Assembly (NCBI RefSeq): GCF_051251125.1 | Contig: NZ_JBPCZL010000015.1 | Origin: Carnimonas bestiolae | Lineage (GTDB): Bacteria; Pseudomonadota; Gammaproteobacteria; Pseudomonadales; Halomonadaceae | Strand: one strand, 5' to 3' | Length of the DNA stretch: 64,000 nucleotides | Shown here: positions 50,930 to 58,479 of the stretch, in pieces | How the letters are laid out: each line of letters begins with the position of its first letter | How positions within the stretch are numbered: the first letter of the stretch is position 1 | Program-made: the position numbers and the translations under genes | Notes under the pieces: model-generated | Told to the model about the DNA's origin: nothing | Seen by the model: the letters and a program-made list of their open reading frames with translations, nothing else | Databases searched by the model: none

Positions 50930-52491
50930 ATGCTGATCTCAACGTCAATGATTATCTGGAGCAGGTCGTATTGATGATCGGCTGGGTCGTTAATAATGCG
51001 ATCTGGGATGTTCTGAATACCACCGGGATGGCGATCATTCCCTTTGTCGCCCTACTTCTTGGCGAATGGTTCAAGGTCCGCCAGGACGGATTCGATGAGG
51101 GGAATAAAGGGGCTCTCTGGATCAATCGCGTAGAAACCAAGGCGTTAGGCATGGTGGTGTGCTACGGATTCACTTGTGCCCCCATTATGGGATTGAGTTT
51201 CCAACCGGTTGACGTTCATCAGCGTCAAGATGGCGGTGGCCAATCCTGCAGCGTCAATGTGATTGGAGGCGGAAACTGGGGCAGCAATACCAACAATGCC
51301 ATTGATGGGCAGACGGCTAACATTCCAGTTTGGTGGGCCTTCGTACACGCTGTATCGAAAGGCATCACTAATGCGTCAGTGGCCGCTATCCCCTGCCAGC
51401 CTGATCTGACCGCTATTGCAACGGAAATTGATACGCAGTCAATCAAAGATCCAGCTCTGGCGCGCGAAGTCGGCCAGTTCCAACGCCAGTGCTATGGTCC
51501 AGCTCGCGACAAGCTCTTCAGGGAAGGGAAAATCGATGCCAAAGACGCGGCCGATACCGATTGGTTGGGCAGCCGCTTCTTCCAGAACACCAATGGCTAT
51601 TACAACTCTTTGTATGCCAGCAACCCTGTACCAGGTTTCCCCTATGAGGCATCTCGCGATGAAGCACGGCCCAATACTGGTCCTGGCCAGCCAGGCTATC
51701 CAAGCTGCAGCCAATGGTGGTCTGGGGGTGAAAACAGCCTTTACAGCCGTCTCCATGACCAGATCGATACGAATGTCTGGGACAGTTTGAGCGCAGCGTC
51801 GTCGTTTTTCTCAGGCGGAATGCAAACCGCTCAAGATGCGGCCATCCGCCGGTTGGTCAGCCCTAAATCGGGGGCGGCTAATGGTAATCAACGAGGTATC
51901 GTTAGTGGGTACGGAAGCAACACTAGCGAAGATGGCACATATGACACCATGGATATGGCGGTCGGAGAAGTAGCATCGAGTGTCGCCGGTTTTGCTGGTT
52001 CAGTCGTAGGCGGTCTGACGGGCAAAGCAGGCATGGATATGCTCCGTCAGTCATTGCCGATGGTTCAGTACATTTTGATCATGGCCATCGTGATCTGCCT
52101 ACCATTTGTGGTCGTGGTCTCGGGCTACTCTTTCCGGGTTGTAGGTACGGCCACATTTGGTTTGTTCGGACTATGGTACCTAACTTTCTGGTGGGAGATG
52201 GCACGCTGGCTCAACAACAACCTGGTGGAGCTGCTTTACGGGTCGGAGGGTGCAAGCATCAGTTGGCTATCGATGGGTACCAGCGCCTACGATCAGGGCG
52301 TGCTGCTATTCGTGCAGTGGGCGACTTACTTGCTGTTCCCTGGTATTTGGATGGGGACATTGGCCTGGGCTGGACACAGTGTAGGCAATCAACTTGCCGG
52401 GGCTATTAATAATGGGGGCAAAGGTGCTCAAAGAGCCGGAGATAAGGGAACCAGCATGGCTAGTAAAGCCGCAACGAAAGGGATTAAATAG
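50926..52491 (+). CDS. traG: TraG N-terminal domain-like mating-pair protein
   Basis: A 521-aa membrane protein of the TraG_N type: membrane helices near residues 10-45, 65-85 and 385-510 (VQYILIMAIVICLPFVVVVS, then YLLFPGIWMGTLAWAGHSVG). A large periplasmic loop carries Cys and many Gly/Asn/Ser. It would stabilise mating pairs. It lacks the long periplasmic C-terminus of F TraG, as usual here. A perfect 13-bp hairpin follows, and no relaxase gene comes next, unlike in complete ICEs. Confidence 0.86.
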   Translation: MNADLNVNDYLEQVVLMIGWVVNNAIWDVLNTTGMAIIPFVALLLGEWFKVRQDGFDEGNKGALWINRVETKALGMVVCYGFTCAPIMGLSFQPVDVHQRQDGGGQSCSVNVIGGGNWGSNTNNAIDGQTANIPVWWAFVHAVSKGITNASVAAIPCQPDLTAIATEIDTQSIKDPALAREVGQFQRQCYGPARDKLFREGKIDAKDAADTDWLGSRFFQNTNGYYNSLYASNPVPGFPYEASRDEARPNTGPGQPGYPSCSQWWSGGENSLYSRLHDQIDTNVWDSLSAASSFFSGGMQTAQDAAIRRLVSPKSGAANGNQRGIVSGYGSNTSEDGTYDTMDMAVGEVASSVAGFAGSVVGGLTGKAGMDMLRQSLPMVQYILIMAIVICLPFVVVVSGYSFRVVGTATFGLFGLWYLTFWWEMARWLNNNLVELLYGSEGASISWLSMGTSAYDQGVLLFVQWATYLLFPGIWMGTLAWAGHSVGNQLAGAINNGGKGAQRAGDKGTSMASKAATKGIK

Positions 52492-52492
52492 A

Positions 52493-52523
52493 AAGTAAGG
52501 CTGCCGCTATGGCAGCCTTACTT
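52493..52523. terminator. Perfect hairpin after traG, likely bidirectional terminator
   Basis: AAGTAAGGCTGCC (52493-52505) and GGCAGCCTTACTT (52511-52523) form a 13-bp perfect stem with loop GCTAT, between the convergent traG-like gene and the minus-strand 102-aa gene. No long T run follows on either strand; the strength of the stem and convergent context support termination. Confidence 0.7.
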
Positions 52524-52548
52524 ATAGAGGCATAAAAGCTCTGGATGT

Positions 52549-52857
52549 CTATTTTTTCTTGATACCGAAATTCTGCCAATCATCGTAGTCGTAATAGTAT
52601 TGCCCGCTTTCACACAAGCCAGCAGCAGTCTGATGTAAGCCGTCCAGTTCTTCGCTTTCAGCATCTTTTTTTGACGCTTCTTCCAACCCAGCAGCGATAA
52701 CAGTGGCTAACACGCCACCTACGCCTAGACCAGTGTTTCCACCAGACCTGGAGTCATAATCTTCAGATACTTTCGAACCAAGGTCTCGCTTTAGCTCTGC
52801 CCTATGCTCCAAGAAAGCTTCGACTGGACCATTTAGTAACAATGTAGATAGCTTCAT
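52549..52857 (-). CDS. Unknown protein convergent with traG
   Basis: A 102-aa protein with a consensus AGGAGGTG ribosome-binding site directly upstream of its ATG. A central Gly-rich hydrophobic stretch (GLGVGGVLATVIAAGLEEA, about residues 43-61) may insert in a membrane or form a glycine-zipper helix. The ends are charged, finishing in a Tyr/Asp-rich tail (GQYYYDYDDWQNF). In related ICEs a small minus-strand gene often follows traG, but this one does not resemble DUF3742. Not recognised. Confidence 0.6.
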   Translation of the reverse strand: MKLSTLLLNGPVEAFLEHRAELKRDLGSKVSEDYDSRSGGNTGLGVGGVLATVIAAGLEEASKKDAESEELDGLHQTAAGLCESGQYYYDYDDWQNFGIKKK

Positions 52858-53400
52858 GTCACACCTCCTGTGACAACCTTGCTTACGCTCAGGCTAACAC
52901 ACTCTCAGGACAATAACAGTGCGACGATTGTCGTGGCTTAACTCGTCCATAGTGCCTGCCCACACTGCCGACAAAGATGCACATGCTTGCTCAGGGGAGG
53001 TAAGAATTCCTATTAAAAGCTTCAAAAATCCCACGTTGAGTCAACCTTTCAAGATGCAACTAATCTAGGCTTTCGATTCTCTCAGTAAACCTATTCTTTG
53101 CAAAAGCATAAAACTTGTAAACTAGCTATCAAAAAAATACATTGCTAAAACGCAAAACGATCTCGAATCAGTAAGCCATCAGCTCTGGCACTTTTTGAAA
53201 TCTAGGCGTATGTTCGGATTCGGAAAGAACTATGCGAGTCCATCACTACTTCAGCTCAGTGCGAGATCAAGAAAAAATAATTTATCATTGAAGCCATTCA
53301 GCAACCTCTTTGATGCAACACGAGCGAGATGCAAACGAAGATGCAAGAGCTCAGACCAACTTTGGCTATGGTTTGAAACTGGAAAGTAAAAAGGAGTCAA
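52858..53400. other. Gap between ICE genes and carotenoid operon
   Basis: These 543 nt hold no convincing gene. A possible degenerate ICE element (GTGCGAC, then GTGGCTTAACTC) lies near 52919-52944. The remaining sequence is AT-richer than both flanks, with short open stretches (53195-53400) lacking good starts. No tRNA fragment or att copy could be seen, so the element boundary is not visible here. Confidence 0.5.
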
Positions 53401-53940
53401 GTGGAGAGTGTAACCAGCTACTTTTTAGCGCGCGCGGCGATTATAGTCGTTTCACTAACTGTCATGGAAGCGATAGCAACCATATCACACCGCTACATCA
53501 TGCATGGCTTTGGCTGGCGATGGCATAAATCCCATCACACCTCTCGCCCTAGCGGGATCGAGAAGAACGATCTGTATGCATTAGTCTTCGCCGTGATCGC
53601 GATTGCCCTCTTCGTGGCAGGCCTTAGGTGGTGGCCGCTTTGGTGGATAGCCATTGGAGTCACTCTGTATGGACTCATCTACTTTATGGTGCATGACGTT
53701 CTGGTTCACAGGCGTTGGCCATTCAGACACGTGCCTCGAAAAGGATATCTAAAGCGCATTTACCAGGCCCATCGATTACACCATGCCGTCACGACAAAGG
53801 AAAACTGTGTGTCATTCGCTTTTGTAATGGTGAAACCAGTCGACAAGCTGCTGCGCGAATTGAAAACCAATCGACAGGCTTCGCTTAAGGCTGATTCACC
53901 GAAACGTGAGCGCCCCCAACACAAAAATCACCACCGATAA
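53401..53940 (+). CDS. crtZ: Beta-carotene 3-hydroxylase
   Basis: A 179-aa CrtZ-type di-iron membrane hydroxylase that converts beta-carotene through beta-cryptoxanthin to zeaxanthin. The four His clusters of the fatty-acid-hydroxylase superfamily are present: HRYIMH, HKSHH, HDVLVH and HRLHH. Three to four hydrophobic segments lie between them. GTG at 53401 follows AAGGAG by 4-5 nt. The gene is AT-richer than crtE-crtY and separated from crtE by 42 nt. The basic, His-rich C-terminus extends beyond typical CrtZ. Confidence 0.93.
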   Translation: MESVTSYFLARAAIIVVSLTVMEAIATISHRYIMHGFGWRWHKSHHTSRPSGIEKNDLYALVFAVIAIALFVAGLRWWPLWWIAIGVTLYGLIYFMVHDVLVHRRWPFRHVPRKGYLKRIYQAHRLHHAVTTKENCVSFAFVMVKPVDKLLRELKTNRQASLKADSPKRERPQHKNHHR

Positions 53941-53982
53941 CAACAAGGTTCATGTCCATCACCCGGCCCAGGAGATACCGTC

Positions 53983-54894
53983 ATGATAGCCATGGCCACC
54001 AAGCCAGCCCGTGAAGCCAGCTTTGCATCACGCATTTCGTGGGAAATGCAGGCCCTGCTGGAAGCTGACCCAACAGGATTTTCCGATGACATCGTGAAGC
54101 GTGCTGCCTCTCAACAGCTTGCCAGCGGCGGCCAGCGCCTGCGCGCACAACTGGCCCACGATGGGGCCAGGGCACTGGGAATAGATGCTGACGAGGCAAT
54201 GATACTGGCCGTTGTGTGTGAGCTCTTGCACAATGCCTCGCTGATCCATGATGACCTGGCCGATAACGCTGACACCCGGCGCAATCAACCCAGCATCAAT
54301 CACACCTATGGCAGAGGCGTTGCCCTGTGCCTGGGGGACCTTTATTTGAGTGCTGCCTATGCCGCCCTGGCAGGCCTGCCATCTTCAGGGCCGCTGCTTC
54401 CCAGCCTGATGAACTGCCTGCACCGGGCCATTGCAACTACCATTCATGGCCAGATAGGCGCCTCGAATCCTGCCAACCAGGCACAGCTGGAACGTGCCAT
54501 GCAGGCATCTGAAGCCAAGACCGCTGCATTGTTTTCCCTGGCCCTGAAATTACCGCTGCTGCTGGCCGACCACGCCCACTGCCTGCCTACCGCGGAGGCT
54601 GCCTGTTACCACTTCGCGCGTGCCTATCAACTACTGGATGATATCGATGATTATCAGGAGGATGTCACACTCGACCCTGACAAAGGAAACGGCAACCTGC
54701 TACGCCTGCTGGAGCTGGAATGCCACGCGAGCAGTGCTCGTCAACGAGCATTGGCATTGATCAAGGAAAGCCTGGTGAATGCACGCCAATATACCAGCAG
54801 CCTTCCTGCCCAATGTGCGACACCCTTGGAACATGCCATCGATGCCTTGCATGCCAGGGCATTGAAGCCCGTCACTGTGGGAGCCACGGCATGA
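53983..54894 (+). CDS. crtE: Geranylgeranyl diphosphate synthase-type prenyltransferase
   Basis: A 303-aa polyprenyl synthetase, presumably making the C20 precursor for phytoene. The region GGQRLRAQ matches the substrate-binding GGKRxR motif. The first Asp-rich motif is HDDLADNAD near residue 87 (DDxxD spacing, not the DDxxxxD of most bacterial CrtE), and the second is YQLLDDIDDYQED near 215. Start could be ATG 53983 or 53992 (MATK). It overlaps crtI by 4 nt. Product chain length is inferred from the operon. Confidence 0.9.
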   Translation: MIAMATKPAREASFASRISWEMQALLEADPTGFSDDIVKRAASQQLASGGQRLRAQLAHDGARALGIDADEAMILAVVCELLHNASLIHDDLADNADTRRNQPSINHTYGRGVALCLGDLYLSAAYAALAGLPSSGPLLPSLMNCLHRAIATTIHGQIGASNPANQAQLERAMQASEAKTAALFSLALKLPLLLADHAHCLPTAEAACYHFARAYQLLDDIDDYQEDVTLDPDKGNGNLLRLLELECHASSARQRALALIKESLVNARQYTSSLPAQCATPLEHAIDALHARALKPVTVGATA

Positions 54895-56357
54895 AACAGG
54901 CGTTGGTGATTGGCGGTGGTTTTGGGGGGATGGCAGCGGCATTACGGGCCCGTGCCAAAGGCTACCGGGTGACCCTGGTGGACCGCTGCGAGGGGCTGGG
55001 CGGACGTGCCCAGGTGTTTCAACGGGAGGGTTACAGTTTTGATGCAGGACCCACGGTGATTACAGCTCCCTTCCTTCTGGAAGAGTTGTTTGCCTTGTTT
55101 GGCGAAAGCATGGCCGACCATGTGGACATGCTGCCCCTGGATACCTGGTATTCGTTCCGCTTCAATGATGGCAAACGCTTCTCATATGGTCAGGACCTGG
55201 AACGCACGGATGCCCAGATAGCGGCATTCAATCCGGCCGATGTGAAGGGATATCGCCAGCTTTTGAAAACCAGTGAAGCCATCTTCAATATCGGATTTGA
55301 TCAACTGGCCGCCAAACCTTTCAACCACTTTTCGGACATGCTGCGCCAGATACCGGCCCTGGTGAAACTGAACAGCCACAAGAGCGTATGGCAACTGGTG
55401 GCCGATCATATTCAGCACCCCCAGTTACGCCAGGCATTCAGTATTTCCCCCTTGCTGGTCGGCGGGCACCCCTTCCACACTACCAGCATCTATGCCCTGA
55501 TCCTGTATCTGGAACGCAAATGGGGCGTGCATTTCCCGCGCGGCGGTACCCATGCATTGGTTGCCGCACTGGAAGGGTTGATGCGCCGCCAGGGCATCGA
55601 GATACGTACGCAGACCAGTGTCGATAAAATACTGACACGCCATGGCCGAGCCCATGGTGTCACACTGGATACGGGGGAACGCCTGGAAGCCGATGAGTTG
55701 ATCAGCAATGCTGACCCTGCCTGGCTGTATCGACATATGCTCGATGATGTACGCTGGTCGGCACGCCTCAAGCTGGCGGCTGCGGACTACTCGATGGGGC
55801 TTTTCGTATTGTACTTCGGCGCCGATTGCCAATGGCCCGAGGTCGATCATCATACGATTTCGCTGGGCCCCCGTTATCAGGGGCTACTGGATGACATCTT
55901 TACCAACCACCGCCTGGCAGACGATTTCTCCCTGTACCTGCATCGCCCCACTGCCACCGATCCCACCCTGGCCCCCGCGGGTCACGATGCCTTCTATGTG
56001 TTGGCACCGGTTCCCAATCTGATGGGCGCCATCGAATGGGAAGAAGAAGCCCCGCGCTATGCCGAACGAATCCTGGATGCCCTCGACAAAACGCTGCTGC
56101 CGGGTATCAAGCAACACCTGACCATGCGCTTCTGGATGACTCCTCAGGATTTCCATTCACGCTACCTGAGCCAGCATGGCAGTGGTTTCTCGATTTCCCC
56201 ACGGTTCCGACAATCGGCCTGGTTTCGTTTTCATAATCGTGCCGAAGGGCCCGAGCATTTGCATCTGGTTGGTGCCGGTACCCATCCGGGCGCTGGGGTG
56301 CCCGGCGTGCTTAGCAGCGCCAAGGTAGTGGACCAGCTATTGCCGGAGGTCAAATGA
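54891..56357 (+). CDS. crtI: Phytoene desaturase (lycopene-forming type)
   Basis: A 488-aa CrtI-family FAD-dependent desaturase. The dinucleotide-binding GGGFGGMAAALRARAKG begins at residue 7. DRCEGLGGRAQVFQREGYSF and the C-terminal GAGTHPGAGVPGVLSSAK are CrtI signatures. ATG 54891 overlaps the crtE stop (ATGA); the open frame extends upstream into crtE without a better start. With CrtY in the operon, a four-step desaturase giving lycopene is expected. Confidence 0.94.
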   Translation: MKQALVIGGGFGGMAAALRARAKGYRVTLVDRCEGLGGRAQVFQREGYSFDAGPTVITAPFLLEELFALFGESMADHVDMLPLDTWYSFRFNDGKRFSYGQDLERTDAQIAAFNPADVKGYRQLLKTSEAIFNIGFDQLAAKPFNHFSDMLRQIPALVKLNSHKSVWQLVADHIQHPQLRQAFSISPLLVGGHPFHTTSIYALILYLERKWGVHFPRGGTHALVAALEGLMRRQGIEIRTQTSVDKILTRHGRAHGVTLDTGERLEADELISNADPAWLYRHMLDDVRWSARLKLAAADYSMGLFVLYFGADCQWPEVDHHTISLGPRYQGLLDDIFTNHRLADDFSLYLHRPTATDPTLAPAGHDAFYVLAPVPNLMGAIEWEEEAPRYAERILDALDKTLLPGIKQHLTMRFWMTPQDFHSRYLSQHGSGFSISPRFRQSAWFRFHNRAEGPEHLHLVGAGTHPGAGVPGVLSSAKVVDQLLPEVK

Positions 56358-57304
56358 CAATGCCATCCTCAGGATCACCACTGAAAGCAAGTGAGGCGGT
56401 AGACATTCTCGGCCGCTACGGCAAATCCTTTCGGTTCGCCAGCCTGCTGATGCCCAAGCGCGACGCAGAAGATACTGCCCGGCTCTACAGTGCCTGTCGG
56501 GTACTCGATGATCTCGCCGATGAAAGCAGCCCCAGCGCACGCCCTGCCGCACGGCAGCGGCTCAATCATATCCGCACGGAGCTGAAGGACAACCACACGA
56601 TAAGCGACCCCATAAGCCGGGTATTGTTGGACCTGCAGCAACGCCGTCAACTCGACCTGAAAGCAACCGATTACCTGATCGAGACGATGCTAGCCGATGC
56701 CGATGGTGCGGTTCAGATCGACGATGAAGCGGCACTGTTTGCCTACTGCTACGGCGCAGCGGGTAGCGTGGGGGTGATGATGTCACCGCTGGTGGGAGCC
56801 CCCCAAAGCTCACTACCCTTTGCGGTGGACCTCGGGCTTGCCATGCAAATGACCAACATTGCCCGCGATGTACTGGAAGATGCCGCTGCCGGGCGCCGCT
56901 ATTTGCCAGCCAGTTGGGTGGAAGGATTATCCGCCGAGGATATTGATGGCGGTAGCCAGAATGCCGTCATCCAGGCCCGTGTGGCGACCGCCATCAAGCG
57001 TCTGCTGCACCTGGCCGAACAGTACTACTACAGTGCGGGAGCGGGCATAGCGACCATCCCCGGGCGCAACGGCTGGGCGATCAAGGTAGCGGCCCTGGTC
57101 TACCGTGAAATCGGCCAGGTACTGGCGCGCCAGCATTATACCTGGTGGCAGGGGCGTGCTCAGGTCAGCCTGGGCGGAAAATTTGCCTGCCTGTGGCATC
57201 AGCGTGGGCACCATAGCCCCTTTGCCCGTGCCGGTCATGCGCATGACCCCTCCCTGCATTGGGCACTCGAAGGTTTTCCCGGCTGTAGCGGAAGTACCGC
57301 ATGA
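56354..57304 (+). CDS. crtB: Phytoene synthase
   Basis: A 316-aa squalene/phytoene synthase-family enzyme condensing two geranylgeranyl diphosphates. The two Asp-rich motifs are ACRVLDDLADES near residue 50 and MTNIARDVLEDAAAGRRYLP near 165-185. 4-nt overlaps join it to crtI and crtY. Length is normal for CrtB. Confidence 0.94.
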   Translation: MTMPSSGSPLKASEAVDILGRYGKSFRFASLLMPKRDAEDTARLYSACRVLDDLADESSPSARPAARQRLNHIRTELKDNHTISDPISRVLLDLQQRRQLDLKATDYLIETMLADADGAVQIDDEAALFAYCYGAAGSVGVMMSPLVGAPQSSLPFAVDLGLAMQMTNIARDVLEDAAAGRRYLPASWVEGLSAEDIDGGSQNAVIQARVATAIKRLLHLAEQYYYSAGAGIATIPGRNGWAIKVAALVYREIGQVLARQHYTWWQGRAQVSLGGKFACLWHQRGHHSPFARAGHAHDPSLHWALEGFPGCSGSTA

Positions 57305-58479
57305 CCGCCGCCTTCCCCTCCAGGCGGTCCAGACTAGTACTCCTGGGCGCCGGCTGTGCCGGACTTTCATTGGCCTATCGCCTGGCCCGGGCCACTCCCT
57401 GTCTCGACGTCCTCCTGGTGGAGGCTCGCACCGACTACATCCATGATCGAACCTGGAGCGGTTTTCACCTCGCTCCCCACCCCTTTGAAGACTGCCGGAT
57501 GGGCAAATGGCAACAGCTTGAGGTCAAGGGATGTGGTATACATACCCACCTCGATTGTGGCCGTTATTTCTATGAATCGATTCATTCAGGCCACTTCTAT
57601 CAACAATGCCTGGCCACTCTTGATGCCGCTCCCAACGTGCACCGGCTGCATGCACGCGTGAAACGGCTGGTTTCCGCAAGGAATCCACCGGGAGTCATAC
57701 TCGAAAATGGCGATATCCTGCATGGAGACTGGATAGTGGATACCCTGCCGCGCCCGGTGCCGTTGAAGGCCCCCTGGCGTTGGCAGGATTTTGCCGGGTG
57801 GGAGCTGGAATCAACCGAACTGGCGCGTCAGCCACCGGTGTTGATGGACTTTTCAGTGACAGCCGCTGAACCTGTCAATGGTGCCCTGGATTTCATCTAT
57901 CGCCTGCCCTTTAGCGATAACCGTGTGCTGCTGGAATGGACCCGCTTCGGCCGCCCGGCTGCCAATCCCCTGGAGTTGGAACAGAACCTCAAGCGCTACC
58001 TCGACCGCTCGGGTATCAACGATTATCGCCTGGTACGTCGCGAATACGGCTCATTGCCCATGGCTCCCGGCCAACGCAGTACACAACAGCACCATGTGTT
58101 GGCCGGAAGCTACGGCGGCGCCTTGCGTGCCTCAACCGGGTATGCCTTTCATGCCATCCAGCGCTGGGCCGACCTCTGTACCCAGCAGCTACTTAAGGGA
58201 AAGGGTCCAACGGCCCCTCATACGTCGGCGTTTCTCAGGCCACTGGATGCGATCTTTATGCAAGCGTTGGAGAACGCGGGAGACGATGCTCATCAACTTT
58301 ATACAACGCTGTTCCAACACTGCCGCGGCGAACCCTTGATACGATTTTTAAGCGGAGTTCCAGCTCCAGACGACTATATATCTATCATAACCGCGCTTCC
58401 TGCTGGCATCATGTTGAATGCCGCTTGGCATAGAGCCTTAAAACAACTGCCAGATCTTTATACATCACTTTATTCGTGA
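57301..58479 (+). CDS. crtY: Lycopene beta-cyclase
   Basis: A 392-aa CrtY-type cyclase closing both ends of lycopene to beta-carotene. An N-terminal Rossmann motif LLGAGCAGLSLAYRLAR lies near residue 15, with DRTWSGFHLAPHPF following, and YGGALRASTGYAFHAIQRWA (typical of CrtY) near 275. Last gene of the operon; the final 60 codons become AT-richer as the sequence enters the eroded flank, but the frame is intact. No crtX, crtW or idi gene is linked, so zeaxanthin is the predicted end product. Confidence 0.93.
   Translation: MTAAFPSRRSRLVLLGAGCAGLSLAYRLARATPCLDVLLVEARTDYIHDRTWSGFHLAPHPFEDCRMGKWQQLEVKGCGIHTHLDCGRYFYESIHSGHFYQQCLATLDAAPNVHRLHARVKRLVSARNPPGVILENGDILHGDWIVDTLPRPVPLKAPWRWQDFAGWELESTELARQPPVLMDFSVTAAEPVNGALDFIYRLPFSDNRVLLEWTRFGRPAANPLELEQNLKRYLDRSGINDYRLVRREYGSLPMAPGQRSTQQHHVLAGSYGGALRASTGYAFHAIQRWADLCTQQLLKGKGPTAPHTSAFLRPLDAIFMQALENAGDDAHQLYTTLFQHCRGEPLIRFLSGVPAPDDYISIITALPAGIMLNAAWHRALKQLPDLYTSLYS

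Larger units (their letters stand above)
7320..52525 (+). mobile_element. PFGI-1-class integrative conjugative element (ICE 2), int/relaxase end not seen
   Basis: A tRNA-Thr 3' fragment at 7320-7371 bounds a second maintenance module followed by ssb, topB, DUF3577, pilL, traD and a full set of PFL_47xx-type transfer genes, in the usual order for this ICE class. The CCA side of the att fragment faces left, which fits the parA-proximal boundary of an element lying to its right. The MobH relaxase, DUF3742 protein and tyrosine integrase normally found at the other end are not in the window. The right limit given is the terminator after the traG-like gene; the true end could lie beyond the carotenoid operon. 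Confidence 0.8.

Noticed and set aside
52919..52944. Sixth CTTAAC-type element (GTGCGAC, then GTGGCTTAACTC)
   Set aside because: It carries an insertion relative to the other copies and is not at a consistent distance from a start codon; too degenerate to list as a site.
53195..53400. Coding frame upstream of crtZ
   Set aside because: Short, Lys/Arg/Ser-rich frames without a ribosome-binding site or recognisable similarity; treated as intergenic.
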